Assembly (NCBI GenBank): GCA_014904845.1
Contig: MU119830.1
Location: 1 to 17,000 of the forward strand
Source of the DNA: Acephala macrosclerotiorum
Taxonomy: Eukaryota; Ascomycota; Leotiomycetes; Helotiales; Mollisiaceae
Direction: 5' to 3'
DNA: 17,000 bases
Positions 1 to 9,998 of this stretch are shown here, piece by piece (positions within the stretch are counted from its first letter, which is position 1; each line of letters starts with the position of its first letter). Made by a program: the position numbers and the translations under genes. The notes beneath the pieces were generated by a model. That model was not told where the DNA came from. It worked only from the letters and a program-made list of their open reading frames with translations, and did no database searches.

Positions 1-130
1 TTTTTTTTTTATAAAAAATTGAAAAAAAAATAATTTTATTTTTTATATTATTTTATTTATATTTTTTTAAATTAATAATATTTATTTTAATTATATTTAT
101 TTTATATAAAATAATATTAAAAAAATTTAT

Positions 131-172
131 TAAAAAATATTTAATAAAAAATATTTAATAAAAAAAATTTAT
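131..172. repeat. 14-bp tandem repeat, about 3 copies
   Basis: The unit taaaaaatatttaa occurs at 131-144 and 145-158, followed by a degenerate third copy at 159-172. It is low-complexity DNA, and replication slippage is a sufficient explanation. I infer no function. Confidence 0.6.
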
Positions 173-1240
173 TAAAATATAAAAATTATTTACAAATTTT
201 AATATTATATTATTTTTTAATAATATTAATATTTAGTTTTTCATATTATATTTTTTTTTAATATTTTTTCAATTTTAAAATATATATAAATATAACGATT
301 TTTAAAAAAAAATAATTAAAATCGTATAAATAAAATTAAAATTTTTACAATTTCAAAATAGATTATTTTATAAATTATTATTTTTATATTTAATTTATAT
401 TTTTATTATTATAATAAATAATTATTTTAAAAAAAAATTTATATTCGATTTTATATTTAATTTTTATTTTTATAATTATTATTTAACGAATTCGAAATTT
501 TATTTAATAATAATAAATAATTAAAATTTTTAACGTTTATAAAAATATTATTAATATTTCAAATTATATATTTAAAAATAATATAATATTTCGTTTTAAT
601 ATTTAATATTTCGTATTTTTTAATTAATAATAAAAAATCGATTTTTAAAAAATTAATTTTTAATATTATAAAACTTTTAATAATAAAAATATATTAATTC
701 GTTTTTTTAAATATTTTATAAAAATTTTAAAAAAATTATTTTATAAAATTAATAATTATATTTTTTTTTAAATTTTTAAAAATAATATTATATTTTTAAA
801 GAAATTTTATAATAAAATTTTATTAATAAAATTATTATTTTAAAATTTTATTTTTCGTTTTAAACGTTTTATAAAATTTATTATTATATTTATTAATAAT
901 TTTTCGTAAAATTTATTAATAATTGTTTTATTAAAATTTTAAATTATTTTATTATTATTATTAAAAATATATAATAATAAATTTATTTTTTTTAAAAAAA
1001 ATTTATTAATATTAAATTTTTTTTTAAATAATAAATTAAATAAATTTTTAAATTTTTTATATATTTTTAAAACGTTTAATAAAATTATAATTATTTATTT
1101 TATAATTTAATTATATTATTATCGATTATTTTTAAATATAAATAATCGTAAAAATTAATTATAATTTTAAAAATTATAATATTATTAATTGTTTTTTAAT
1201 AATAATATTTATAATTAATAAATAAATCGATTTTTTTGTT

Positions 1241-1314
1241 TTTTATTTATTTAAAATATTTGAAATAATATTATTTATTTTATTTATTTAAAATATTTAA
1301 AATAATATTATTTA
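1241..1314. repeat. 37-bp tandem duplication with one transition
   Basis: Positions 1241-1277 are repeated at 1278-1314. The two copies differ at one base, G at 1262 against A at 1299, a TpG-to-TpA change. The match runs a few T residues past 1314. It is a local duplication that arose late, or has seen little mutation since. Its one difference is of the same type as the changes between the larger repeats of the window. Confidence 0.8.
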
Positions 1315-4300
1315 TTTTTTTTAAATAATTAATAATATATTTTATAAAAATTTAATTAATATTAAATTATATAAAATTTTATATTCGTTTTTTTTTATAT
1401 TATTATATTTTTTTCGTTTATATTTTTATAAAAATTATAATATTATTTAATTTTTAAAATATTTTTATAATATTAACGTTTAAAACGATTTTTAAATTAT
1501 TAAATAATATAAAATAATTTTTTTTTTTTTAATTTTTTAATAAAATTTTTAATACGAATATTTATCGAATTATTAAAATTTAAATAATACGTAAAATCGA
1601 AAATTGAAATTCGATATAAGTTTTTTAATAATTATATATATTTTTTATTAAATTTTTTTTATAAATAATTCGAATAAAATAAAAAATAATAAATTATTAA
1701 TTATATTTAAAAAAAAAATTTATATTATAATATTTAAATATTTTAAATTATTAATTTTATTATATTATTATTTTTTTTTATATATTTATATACGATAATT
1801 ATTTTTTTATATATTTTATTATAATTATAAATTAATATTTTTATTAGTTTATAATCGTTTTTTTTAAAATTCATTTTTTAATATATATTAAAAAATTTTT
1901 ATAAATTCGCGTTTTTAATATTATTTATTTAATTTATTTCGTTTAATTAATTTTTTAAATATTTAATCGAATAAATTTATATACGTTTTTATTATTAAAT
2001 TTTTTTTTATAAATTAATTAATAATTTTATATAAAATTTTTATATTTATTTAATAATATTTTTAATTATATTTATAAAATTCTTTTTTTAAATAATTTTT
2101 AATATTATATTTTAATATAAATTTAATTTATTTTTTATAAATCGAATTAATATATTATAAAAATTGTATTTTTTTAATTTTTAAAATAATTTTATAATTT
2201 TTATTTATATTATTATATTATTTTAAAAAATCGTAATATTATTTTTTTTAAATTAAAATATTTTAAAGATTTTAAAAAAAAATATTTATAATTTTAATAT
2301 AAATATATATTTTTTATTATTTTATATATTTAAAAAATTATTTTTATTATTTATAAAAAAATTTTTTAAAAAAAAAATCGATAATATAATTAAAAAAAAA
2401 TTAAATTTTAATACAAATAATTTATTAATTTTAATTTTTAAATTAAAAATTAATTTAATAATTTAAAAATACGAATTTTCAAATTATTATTTTTAAATAA
2501 AAATTATTTTAAAAATTGATTTTTATTTATATCGTTTTTTTATAAAAAAAAATTTATTTTAATTTTTATTTGAAATTGTATTTATTTATTCGTTTTAATA
2601 AAATATATTTTTTAAATAAATATTTTTTTAATTGATTTTTTTCGATTAAAATTTTTTATTTTAATTTTATTATTTTAATTTAAAAACGATTATAAATAAT
2701 TCGCGAATTACAATTTTTAAAAAAAAATTAAAATTAAAATATAAAATAATAAAATAATTTTATTTTTTAATATTATAATTTTTTTTTTTATATTAAAATT
2801 TTTTTTTTTATATTTTAATTTTATTAAAAATAAAATTAAATATAAATAATCGTTATAAATTTTTTTTTTTTTAATATTTGTTTTAATATTAATTATTTCG
2901 AATAATTAAATATATAATTTTTATAAATTAATATTTTTTTATAATATTGTAATTTTATAATTAACTTATTTAATTTCGAATAATATAATTAAAATAAAAA
3001 AATTTTATTAATAAATTTTTAATAATAATAAAAAATAAAATATATAAATTATATAAAAATAATTTTTAATAAAATTTATTAAAATAATTTATTTCTTAAT
3101 ATTGTTTTATTAATATAAAAAAATAAAAAAATATAAAATATAAAATTTAATTATAAATTAATTCGTTTTAATTAATAAATTAAATTTATTTAAAATAATT
3201 TATAATTCGTAAATTAATTAATTAATTAAAATAAAAATAAAACAAATTATTAATTAATTTATTATATATTAAAAAATACGTAATTAATATTATTTTCGAA
3301 ATTAATTATTTATTAAAATCTTTTAAAAAAAAATATATAATTTTATTATAAACGATAAAAAAAATTATAAAAATTTAAATAATTAATTTTTTATTATTAT
3401 TATTAAAAAAATTTAAATTTTTAAAATTTTAATAAAAAAAAAAAAAAAACAATATAAAATTATTATTAAAATTATAAAAAAAAAAATATAATTATAATTT
3501 TTAAATAATTATTTAAAATATTTTAAAAAAAAAAATTAATAATTTAATTATAAAAATAATTTTTAATTTCGTTTAATATATTAAAATTCGAATTTTTAAT
3601 TCGAAATTAATTAATAAAATTAAAAAAAAAATTATCGATATTTTTTATAAAAAATCGAAATTAATAATTTAAAAATATAATAAAAAAAATAAAAAATTTA
3701 ATTAATAATTTATTATAATATTAATATTTTTTTTAATTTAATTTTTAAATAAAAAAAATTAAAATTTAATTTTATAATATTATTTAAATTTATATTTAAT
3801 TTATAATAAACTTTTAATAATATATATTAATACGTTTAATAAAAAAAAATATAATTTATATTTATTAAATAAAATTATAATTATTTTAAAATTTTTATAT
3901 AAAATTATAATATTCAAAATATATTAATAAATTACATATTATAAATATTATTAAAAAAATTATTTATAATTATATTAATATACGATTTTATTTTTTAATT
4001 ATAATTATTATAAAAATTTTTAACGTTATTAAAATATAAATCGATAATACGTTTATATTAATAAAAAAATAAATTTATTTTCAAAAAAAAAAAAATTAAA
4101 TAAAATAAAATTTTTAATTAAATTTAAAAAAATTTTCAATATTAAAAATATTATTAATTTTTAATAAATATATTTTAATTTAATTCGAAAATACAATTTA
4201 ATTATAATAAAAAAATTAAATTAATAAATATTAAATTATTTAATTTTTAAATTAAATATTAAAAATAATAAATTAAAAAAATTTATATTATTATAATTTA

Positions 4301-4960
4301 TTAATTTAAAATTATTTTCAATTTATTTATTATTATTTAATATTAAAATTCAATAAAAAAATATTATTTTCGATTTATTTATAATAAAAATTTTCGTTTT
4401 TATTAATAGTTTATTTATAAATAATAAATATTAATTAAATAATAAAAAATTTTATTTATTATAATTCGATTAAAAATAAACGTATTATTAAAAATATTTT
4501 AATTTTTAAAATATATAATATAATAAAAAAATCAATATAATAATTATAATCGAATTAATTATTAATATAATTATTTAATAATTTAATTTTTTTTAAAATT
4601 TTAATAATTATTTATATAAATTTATATTCGTTATATAAATATTTAATTAAATTTAAAATGATTAAAAAAAAAAATTTATAATCAATATTATAATTTTTTA
4701 TTAATTGTATAAATATAAAAAATTATAAAAAATTTAATAAATTAATAATTAAAATAATTTAACAAATATTATAATAAAATTAATATTTAATAAAATTTTA
4801 AAAAAGTTTTTAAATATAAATTATTTTTAAATTCGAATAAAAAAAAATAAAAAATAAAAATAAAAAAAATAATATAAAAAATTAAAAAAAATATTTTATA
4901 TTATATTTTATATTTTATAATTATTTAATTTATAAAATTAAAAAAAAAAAAAAATTTATT

Positions 4961-5030
4961 TCAATTTTGACATTTATAATTTTTAATAAACTTTGAAAAT
5001 AGTATTAATTTATTAATATTATTTTTAAGA
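4961..5030. other. Short patch with non-CpG G/C and no CpG
   Basis: Seven G/C bases (C4962, G4969, C4971, C4991, G4995, G5002, G5029) occur in 70 bp and none is in CpG. Several are CpA or TpG, the class largely erased around it. It may be a small fragment that arrived after the main mutation wave, or a chance cluster. It codes for nothing recognisable. Confidence 0.4.
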
Positions 5031-6653
5031 TTTAATTATATAATTTTTATATTAAAATATTAATAAATTATAATAAAAAATAAAATAAATTTTTTTTTTT
5101 AAATAATTAAATTAAATTAAATTTTATTATAAAAAAAATTATTAATATAAATATAATATTAATTTAATAATTATATAAAATATTAAATCGAATTAAAATT
5201 AATATTATTTATATTAAAATTAAAATTATATTTTTTAATTTTTATACGTTTATTAAATTTATAATTTATAATTAATTAATAAATTATTTAATTTATTTAT
5301 TTATTTTATTTTTAATTTATTATTAATAATAATAAATATTTTTATATTAATTTTATTATTAAATAAAAAAATTTATTATTATATTATAATTTAAAACTTT
5401 AATAAAATTTATATTAAAAATTGAATATAATAATTATAATAATTCTTTTTAAAATTATATAATATATATTTTTAAAAAAATAAAAATCGTTAAAAAATAA
5501 TTTTATTTTATTAAAATTACAAAGTTTTAAACGATTAAAAAAAATTTATTAAATTAAAATAATAAAAATAATATTAAATAAATAAATCAAATTAATAATA
5601 AAAAATTTAATAATACGTTTTAATATAAAAATTTTAATTTTTTTAAAATATATTTATTTAAATATTATATTAAATATATTTGATTATTTAAAATTTACGA
5701 TAAAAAAAATATATATTATATAAAAACAATTTATAAATTTATAATTAAAGTTTTTTATAATCGAATTAATAAAGAAAATATTTAAAAATATTAAATTTTA
5801 TTTTATAATAATCGAAAAATTAATATAATTATTTTAAAAAATTAAATAAATATAGAAAATAATATATTAATTATATTTTTTAAAAAACGTAAAAAATATA
5901 TAATTATAAATTTAATTCAAAATTTAAAAAATTTAAAAAAAATAATCAAAATATTAAAAAATTATATTAAATTTTTTTTAAATAAAATAATATTATAAAT
6001 ATTTTTAATTTTATTAAAATTATTATTATATTTATTAAATATTAATATATAATTAATAATAATAAAATTTCAAATAATAAATAATATAAAACTCGTTTAA
6101 AAAAATAAAAATAAATTTTTAAAATAATAAAATTTATAATAAAAAATAATAAAAGTTTTAATATTAAATAATTAATATATTTAAAATTTACAAAAAATCG
6201 AATTATATTTTCAATATATAATATTATTTTAATTTAATAAATAAATTTCGTAAATAAAAAAATAATAAATAATATTATAAATATATTATAAATATATAAA
6301 TTTATTAATATAATTATTAATTTTTAAAAATTAAAAAAATAATTTTATAATATTAAATAAATAATATATAATATTAAATATCAATCGATAATATATTTAA
6401 TTATTATAATAAATATTTAAAAAATAAATATTTTTATATAAATACGTTTATAAATATTATATTAATTAAATAAAAACTCGAATATTTTAAAATATTAAAA
6501 AAAAAAAATTATAAAAAATAATAATTATAATAATAAAAAATACAAATAAAAAAATTAAATATATAATATATAAAACTCGTTATATAATTAAATTTTATAT
6601 TATAAAAAAATATAAATTAATTCGTTATAAAATTAATAATTAAATTGTTTAAT

Positions 6654-6671
6654 TAATAATAATAATAATAA
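6654..6671. repeat. (TAA)6 microsatellite
   Basis: Six perfect TAA units, ending in an A-rich stretch. It is an ordinary simple repeat for DNA of this composition. Confidence 0.85.
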
Positions 6672-7758
6672 ATATTTATAAAAAATAATATTATATAATT
6701 TTATTAAAACGTAAAAATTTTATTATTATAAATATTTTTTTTATTTATTATTTTATTTATTTTAATATAAATTAATATATAAATTATATACAATTATATT
6801 TAAATTAAATTTCAATATAAATATATAAAATATATAATTAAAAAATAATATATTACATATAAAACGACGTAAAAACAATATTAATTAAATATTATAATTA
6901 TTTATTTTAAATAAATTTTTTTATTAAAATATAATAAAATTAAATATATTAAAAATCGCGTAATAATAAATTATAAAAATATAAAAAATTTGAAAATATA
7001 CATTTATAATTTTAATAATAATTTAATAAATATATTAAATATTAATTTTTTTTTCTTTTTAAATTTATTAAAATCGTATATTTTAATATTTATTTATTAT
7101 TAAAATATTATATTTATTATAATAATAAATAAATTTTTTTTAAAATTAAATTATAAATCGATAATTACTTTAAAAAATATATTAAATTCGTATTATAAAT
7201 TATATAAATATTTAAAAAAAAATAAAAAAAATATATATATATAAATTTCTTTTAATTTTTAATTTTAAAAATATTTAAATATTATATTTTTCGAATATAT
7301 TAATCGTATAATTTGTAATTTTTTATATAAATATTAATTAATTATTATTTTAAAATATTAAATAAATAATTAAATTAAAATAAAATTTAATAATTTTAAA
7401 AAATTATTTTTAATTTAAAAAACGTTTAAAAAACTTAAAAATTGAATTTTTAATTAAAAATTTATTTAATAAAATATAATAAATCGATTTAATTATTATT
7501 AAATTTTTAATTAAATTAAAATTTATTAATAAATGTATTTTTTTTTTAAATTTTAATATTAAATTTTATTTTTTATTTTTTTATTTTTAATTTTTTATTA
7601 TAAAATATTATATTTTTAATATTTATATAATAATATTTTTATTATTTTAAAATTTCAAATAAATAAAAATAATTCGTTTAAATATAAAAATCTTTCTCGA
7701 TTTAATTGTTTTAATATTAATATTGTATTTATAATTAATTATAATATAATTTTATCGA

Positions 7759-7797
7759 TTCTATAAAAATTTCAATATTACAATTCTATAGAAATTT
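7759..7797. repeat. Pair of 14-bp direct repeats, one A/G difference
   Basis: ttctataaaaattt at 7759-7772 recurs as ttctatagaaattt at 7784-7797, 25 bp on. The only difference is A against G. It lies in the less degraded left flank. Function unknown; it may be a remnant of a local duplication. Confidence 0.5.
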
Positions 7798-8077
7798 ATT
7801 TGAAATTACTAGTTTAAAAAATAATTTGAATACGAAAATAATAAATCGTAAATCTAATTAAAATACATTTTTTTATAAAATAAATTTTTATTGTAATCAA
7901 TAGAAATCGAGAAATTCAAATCGTAATATAATAATCAATTTATAATTATATAATTCGATAATTTTAAATATTAAATTAAATTAATAATTTTTTTATTTTA
8001 ATAAAAATATTAAAAATTTATTTAATTTTTGAATATTTTATATTTTAATAATTAATAACGTTATAATATTATAATTA

Positions 8078-8082
8078 GTATT
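8078..8082. repeat. Left target-site duplication, GTATT
   Basis: The five bases next to the left LTR match the five bases after the right LTR (ATATT, 14517-14521) except for one G/A transition. Five base pairs is the usual integrase footprint of Ty1/copia and Ty3/gypsy elements. In such AT-rich DNA a four-of-five match is weak alone. It gains weight because both LTR ends were set independently, by the TA termini and the equal 225-bp lengths. Confidence 0.65.
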
Positions 8083-8206
8083 TATTAATATTATATTAAA
8101 AATATCGAGTTTATTAATAAAACGATTTAAACGTACGTAGAATTTTTTTTTGAATTTTAATATGTGTATTGATTTATAATTAATTAAAATTATTTAAAAA
8201 ACGAAA

Positions 8207-8233
8207 TTCGAAATATAAAAATTTTATTTCGAA
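8207..8233. repeat. LTR inverted repeat 1, 8-bp arms
   Basis: Arms ttcgaaat (8207-8214) and atttcgaa (8226-8233) enclose an 11-base loop. It is intact in the right LTR. In the 15649 copy both arms have lost their CpG in parallel, becoming ttttaaaat and attttaaaa, so they still pair. In the inverted LTR at 15051-15241 the whole structure falls within a deletion of about 34 bp. Confidence 0.7.
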
Positions 8234-8257
8234 AATAAAAATAAAACAATATTAATT

Positions 8258-8280
8258 ATATGCGATTTCGAATCGCATAT
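8258..8280. repeat. LTR inverted repeat 2, 10-bp arms with TCG loop
   Basis: Arms atatgcgatt (8258-8267) and aatcgcatat (8271-8280) pair perfectly around a TCG loop. The inverted LTR copy keeps a perfect 11-bp version with GCG changed to ACG on one arm and CGC to CGT on the other (15077-15087 and 15091-15101, loop TCA). The right LTR has an imperfect version (14467-14489). The copy at 15649 has lost 17 bp containing it. It could once have been part of an LTR signal or RNA structure, but nothing here shows a role. Confidence 0.75.
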
Positions 8281-8465
8281 GAATATTATATAATATTTGT
8301 TTTGATATTAATAATTTTTTTTTGTAGTAAAAACGTTATTATTTTTAATAATTTAAACGAATAAAATTAATTTTTTTTTTATTATATATTATAAATATAT
8401 AAAACTCGTTAATTTTAATATAAATAAAAATATTAAAAAAAATGGAAATCATATAATTAAATACT

Positions 8466-8497
8466 AAAAATAATATTAATTAATTAATATTATTTTT
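8466..8497. repeat. Perfect 32-bp palindrome near the left LTR
   Basis: The two 16-base halves, aaaaataatattaatt and its reverse complement, meet without a loop, 159 bp inside the left LTR. The second copy of the element keeps an imperfect version near 15955-15985, so an inverted repeat here belongs to the family. It is followed by another inverted pair, gaaattta and taaatttc, at about 8498-8523. At more than 95% A+T, chance palindromes are common. Confidence 0.6.
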
Positions 8498-8590
8498 GAA
8501 ATTTATTAAAATTTATAAATTTCAAATTTAAAAGAATTTTTTTATTTTTAATTTGAAATTTCAAGTAATTATAATATTAAAAACAAATAT

Positions 8591-8616
8591 TTTTCTATTT
8601 ATTTTTTCTATTTATT
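8591..8616. repeat. 13-bp pyrimidine-rich tandem repeat, 2 copies
   Basis: ttttctatttatt occurs twice in a row (8591-8603 and 8604-8616) at the start of a T-rich stretch running to about 8670. The C residues are in CpT, not CpG. The stretch is largely missing from the second copy of the element. It could be a plus-strand polypyrimidine tract of the element, but that is speculative. Confidence 0.6.
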
Positions 8617-9093
8617 TTTTTATTTAATTTTTTTTTATTAATTTTTTTTTTTCAATTTATTTTTTTATTCGTATTTTGAGATAATTAATATTTAAAAACT
8701 TTTTCAAAATTTTATTAAAAATTGATTTCGTTATAATATTTATTAAATTGTTTTAATTATTAATTTATTTGATTTTTTGCAATTTTTTTTATTTATATAA
8801 TTATCGTAAAATTATAATATTGATTATTAAATACTTTTTTTTAATTGTTTCGAATTTAATTAAATACTCGTAAAATAAATACGAATCGATATATATAATT
8901 ATCGAAATATTAAAAAAATCGAATTATTTTACAATTATATTTATAATAAATCTAATTATTATTATTATATCGATTTCTTTTATTATTTTATAAATTTTCA
9001 AAATTAGTACGTTTTTAGTAATTTATTTATTTTTAATAAAATTATAATAAATAAAAATAAAAAATTTTAAATTTTTTATTGTTTTTTTTATTT

Positions 9094-9155
9094 TCGTTCG
9101 TGAAAATAATTTTATATTTAATTTAAAAATTGAAATTTTTATTATTTACGAACGA
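9094..9155. repeat. Inverted repeat, 8-bp CpG-rich arms
   Basis: tcgttcgt (9094-9101) pairs with acgaacga (9148-9155) across 46 bases. The right arm is followed by the palindrome cgtcgacg. This is one of the densest CpG clusters in the window. Much of the segment between about 8960 and 9140 has no counterpart in the second element copy. Confidence 0.5.
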
Positions 9156-9364
9156 TTCGTCGACGAAAATAAAAATTTTTATTATTAATAAATTTAAAAC
9201 GACGTATTTAAATTCTCGATTTAAATTTTTGATTTATTATTCGAATTTTTTATTTAATACGATAATTTCGTTTTCAATCGAATTTTAATATTAAATAGTA
9301 ATAAATAGATCGAAAATTGCTTTAAATTAATAAATTGTAATAATATAAATATTTCAAATATATT

Positions 9365-9600
9365 GTTTTTTATATTCAATTTATAAATTTAATAATTTGA
9401 AATTTACTAATTTGAATTTTTTACTTTAGTTCTTTTATTACAATTGAACTATTTTCTTATATTGAATTAATATACATTTATTAAAAATTAATAAAATTTC
9501 TAATATAAAAACTGTTTTGAATTTTACTACAAATTTGATTTTTTTTGAATTGATTTTTCTCGAAAATAAATTTTTTTTTTTTTATCAATATAAATATATT
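9365..9600. other. Indel segment between 9-bp direct repeats, CpG-poor
   Basis: aaatatatt occurs at 9356-9364 and again at 9592-9600. The second element copy has it once (16382-16390) and lacks everything between. The segment also differs in composition: 9365-9540 contains 21 G/C bases and no CpG, while TTGA and TCAA-type sites, normally mutated away, are kept (TTGA occurs about seven times). Two readings fit. Either a small element inserted here with a 9-bp target duplication, as Mutator-like elements can make, or the second copy deleted it between the repeats. No terminal inverted repeats are visible, which weakens the first reading. Confidence 0.5.
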
Positions 9601-9698
9601 ATTCGTTTATATTTTAATAACGTTAAATACTCTTTTTTCGATTGTAATCAAAAAATAAAAATCGTATATAAATATAATTATTAATAATTTTTTTTTAT

Positions 9699-9998
9699 AG
9701 TACTCGTAATACGTAATTTATTAATATATTTTTATTTTGATAATTTTATATAATAATTTTAAAATTATTATAATAATATTCAATAAATAAAAACAATAAA
9801 TTTTTTTTAATAAATACGCGAGTATTAATCGTTAGAAATTGATTATCGATTGTATATAAATTTAAATAATATTGTGAAATTATATTTTAATTATTTTATT
9901 TGAAAATTGAATTACGAAAAATATTAATACGATAATAATTCATTGATTAATTTTTTAAATAATTGAAAATTGCATTAAAATTATTTTCTTTTTTTTAT
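9699..9998. other. 300-bp segment absent from the second element copy
   Basis: The segment is bordered by T-runs ending in AT: nine T then AT ending at 9698, and eight T then AT ending at 9998. The second copy passes straight from the left border to the right at about 16486. CpG sites are present inside (for example the acgcgag near 9816), so its composition matches the rest of the element. A deletion in the second copy between the short direct repeats is the simplest account. Confidence 0.6.

Larger units (their letters stand above)
1..2950. other. T-rich, gene-free, extremely AT-rich desert
   Basis: No coding frame, RNA gene or recognisable element was found on either strand. Stop codons (mostly TAA) recur every few codons in all frames. 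I counted 481-960: 24 of 480 bases are G or C (5.0%), and 20 of those 24 sit in ten CpG dinucleotides, about 33 times the number expected from base composition. Non-CpG C and G are rare, and CpA and TpG, the preferred RIP targets, are nearly absent. The plus strand is visibly richer in T than A until about 2950, where the bias flips. The likeliest content is old, heavily mutated repeats, but nothing here aligned convincingly with the LTR element at 8083-14516. A weak inverted pair (acgatttt at 295-302, aaaatcgt at 318-325) is the only other structure noted. Confidence 0.8.
2950..7500. other. A-rich, gene-free, extremely AT-rich desert
   Basis: The plus strand changes from T-rich to A-rich near 2950 and back near 7500, so this 4.5-kb stretch is a domain of its own. 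It may be one old element lying opposite to its neighbours, but that is inference. No open frame or RNA gene is supported. CpG again holds most of the G/C. Simple runs include an A-rich tract at about 4835-4895, (TAA)6 at 6654-6671 and (AT)6 at 7231-7242. Reading some A-rich stretches (for example 5690-5950) as if every TAA were a mutated CAA or TGG gives long pseudo-frames, but at this composition that is meaningless without a profile search. One short patch, 4961-5030, departs from the pattern and is listed separately. Confidence 0.75.
7650..8082. other. Left flank of the LTR element, less degraded DNA
   Basis: G+C rises abruptly near 7650. Line 7681-7740 has several C residues outside CpG, and 7801-7860 has nine or more G/C bases. 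The rise comes about 430 bp before the LTR element starts at 8083, so this is host DNA next to the insertion, not the element. It contains no open frame. With the right flank (14522 to about 14880) it probably formed one roughly 0.8-kb locus before the element inserted. It was apparently less mutated than the deserts outside, perhaps because it was single-copy and only touched by spreading mutation; that explanation is inference. Confidence 0.55.
8083..8307 (+). repeat. Left LTR of the element (reference copy)
   Basis: This copy is the reference orientation for the family; the plus sign is a convention, not a claim about transcription. It starts tattaatatta and ends tttgttttgata. Against the right LTR it has 22 transitions, 5 A/T transversions (position 8104 and the run 8143-8146) and no indels. 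It keeps the G/C state at 13 of the 22 transitions. Two stem-loops lie in its second half (8207-8233 and 8258-8280). No TATA box or polyadenylation signal can be claimed, because such motifs are everywhere at this composition. Confidence 0.88.

Noticed and set aside
2868..2900. A possible LTR end fragment (aatatttgttttaatatta) with a tcg-centred inverted repeat nearby.
   Set aside because: The match is short, the upstream LTR sequence is absent, and the order of the parts differs from the family. Chance is sufficient at this composition.
4967..4980. TTGACA followed by TATAAT, like a bacterial promoter.
   Set aside because: The spacing is 2 bp instead of about 17, no gene follows, and TATAAT-like strings occur throughout. 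Nothing else suggests bacterial DNA.
6565..6600. A plus-strand frame reading Y-K-T-R-Y-I-I-K, resembling the YKAR(L/Y)V segment of copia-type reverse transcriptase.
   Set aside because: The same string tataaaactcgtt also occurs near 8397 just inside the LTR and nearly so at 6086, where it cannot be that motif. Neighbouring codons do not match, and A-rich DNA readily spells K, Y, I and N.
6844..6869. 23 of 26 bases match the reverse complement of 10434-10459 (around the cgtcg site), a possible shared coding relic in opposite orientation.
   Set aside because: The three mismatches are all A/T transversions, unlike true copies here, and the match does not extend on either side.
8437..8466. ATG at 8442 (aaaatggaaatc) as a start codon of a small gene.
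   Set aside because: The frame meets a stop within a few codons, and the site is in the degraded leader next to the LTR; the second copy lacks it.
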